A DNA stretch of 5,420 nucleotides from JBEKHI01 sp050012355 (GTDB lineage Bacteria; Actinomycetota; Actinomycetes; Streptosporangiales; Streptosporangiaceae), in assembly GCA_050012355.1 (NCBI GenBank), contig JBEKHI010000594.1:1-5420 (forward strand), given 5' to 3'. The position numbers and the translations under genes are program-made. Shown one piece after another: positions 5,044-5,420 of this stretch (position 1 is its first letter; each line of letters starts with the position of its first letter). The notes beneath the pieces are model-generated. The model made no database searches, was not told the DNA's origin, and was given only the letters and a program-made list of their open reading frames with translations.

Positions 5044-5420
5044 GCCCGGCCTTCTGCCGGACGTTCCGGCCCGGGTTCTCCCGCGTGCCTTTAGCAGACC
5101 GGGTCATGTTCGTGATCTGCAGGTCTTCGACCCGGATCAGGTCGAACCGGCATGCGAGGTCCGTGGACACCTTCTCGGCCCAGTCCTTGCGCCGATCGCT
5201 CTCCCGGGCCCGCAGCCGGGCGACCGCGTGCCGCACCCGGCCGCCGCGGTTCGATCCGCGCGTGGCGCGGGCGAGCGTGCGCTGCAGCCGCCGCAGCCTG
5301 GCCCGCTCCCGAACGGCGAGGCCGGGGCAGCGCAGCAGGTCCCCGGTGGACAGGGCCGCGGAGACCACCACCCCCCGATCAACGCCCACCACCTGGCCGT
5401 TACCCGGTGCGGTCACCGCC
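5038..5420 (-). pseudogene. tnpB: IS605-type TnpB, central fragment (RuvC-I and RuvC-II), 5' end outside window
   Basis: This is the middle portion of the RNA-guided nuclease TnpB. Counting from the GTG at 5416 (not a real start, since the frame is open to the edge), RuvC-I is VVGVDRGV with catalytic D13. A basic helical segment at 35-80 is rich in Arg/Leu, and RuvC-II is RVEDLQITNM with catalytic E97. The highly conserved RNVRQKAGLN follows and stops at N126, exactly at the transposon junction. The frame then runs into the inserted element and makes nonsense residues. The DRG version of RuvC-I is common in actinobacterial TnpB proteins. The RuvC-III aspartate and zinc ribbon are at 495-803, so this half should be nuclease-dead even if translated. 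Confidence 0.9.

Larger units (their letters stand above)
455..5420 (-). mobile_element. IS200/IS605-family (or IS1341-type) element, interrupted and partial
   Basis: A tnpB gene split into two blocks (5420-5038 and 802-495) is followed by the conserved hairpin right end at 455-490. Together these identify an IS200/IS605-superfamily element on the minus strand. Its left end, and any Y1 transposase gene tnpA, would lie beyond the right edge, so I cannot tell a complete IS605 from a tnpB-only IS1341-type element. The predicted right boundary reads GATGTCAA on the minus strand and ends at about 455, inside the last codon of the ATPase gene. The element is interrupted by the Tn554-type transposon at 797-5043. 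Confidence 0.8.

Noticed and set aside
1..5420. CRISPR array, tRNA or rRNA genes
   Set aside because: I saw no regularly spaced repeats and no tRNA- or rRNA-like segments on either strand.

Overview
This is a very GC-rich window with strongly G/C-biased third codon positions and actinobacterial-style genes. A filamentous actinomycete (Streptomyces or Streptosporangiales type) is the likely source; this is inferred from composition and protein style only. The window shows a nested insertion: a Tn554-type recombinase transposon sits inside the tnpB gene of an IS200/IS605-family (or solitary IS1341-type) element, which itself abuts the 3' end of an AAA+ ATPase gene.

Layout. (1) 1-458, + strand: the C-terminal part of an AAA+ ATPase; its last stop codon appears to come from the end of the neighbouring insertion sequence. 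(2) 455-802, - strand: the right end of the IS605-type element, with its characteristic hairpin and predicted omega-RNA region, and the last ~102 codons of tnpB (zinc ribbon and last RuvC aspartate). (3) 797-5043: an inserted element of about 4.24 kb bounded by a 6-bp direct repeat, GGTTCA. It holds three overlapping - strand genes: a tyrosine recombinase of about 377-393 aa (TnpA-like), a second, much larger tyrosine recombinase (TnpB-like, about 795 aa if a frameshift is repaired), and a 182-aa helix-turn-helix/coiled-coil protein (TnpC-like, DUF6262-like). (4) 5038-5420, - strand: the central part of the interrupted IS tnpB (RuvC-I and RuvC-II motifs), running off the right edge.

The key observation is that removing the element at the 6-bp repeat joins the two tnpB pieces in frame and restores the conserved reading QKAGLN-R-AILGSGWG. 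The inserted element carries no recognisable cargo: the space between its ends and its genes is about 60-120 bp on each side. Its three genes are coupled by stop/start overlaps (4 bp and 11 bp), so they probably act as one transposition operon, with the two recombinases catalysing strand exchange at the core and the small protein assisting. The large recombinase has a +1 frameshift near 3588-3597, so this copy may be inactive, or the sequence may carry an error there.

Naming caution: 'tnpB' has two meanings here, the RNA-guided nuclease gene of IS605 elements (IS-TnpB) and the second recombinase of Tn554-type elements (Tn-TnpB). They are unrelated proteins.
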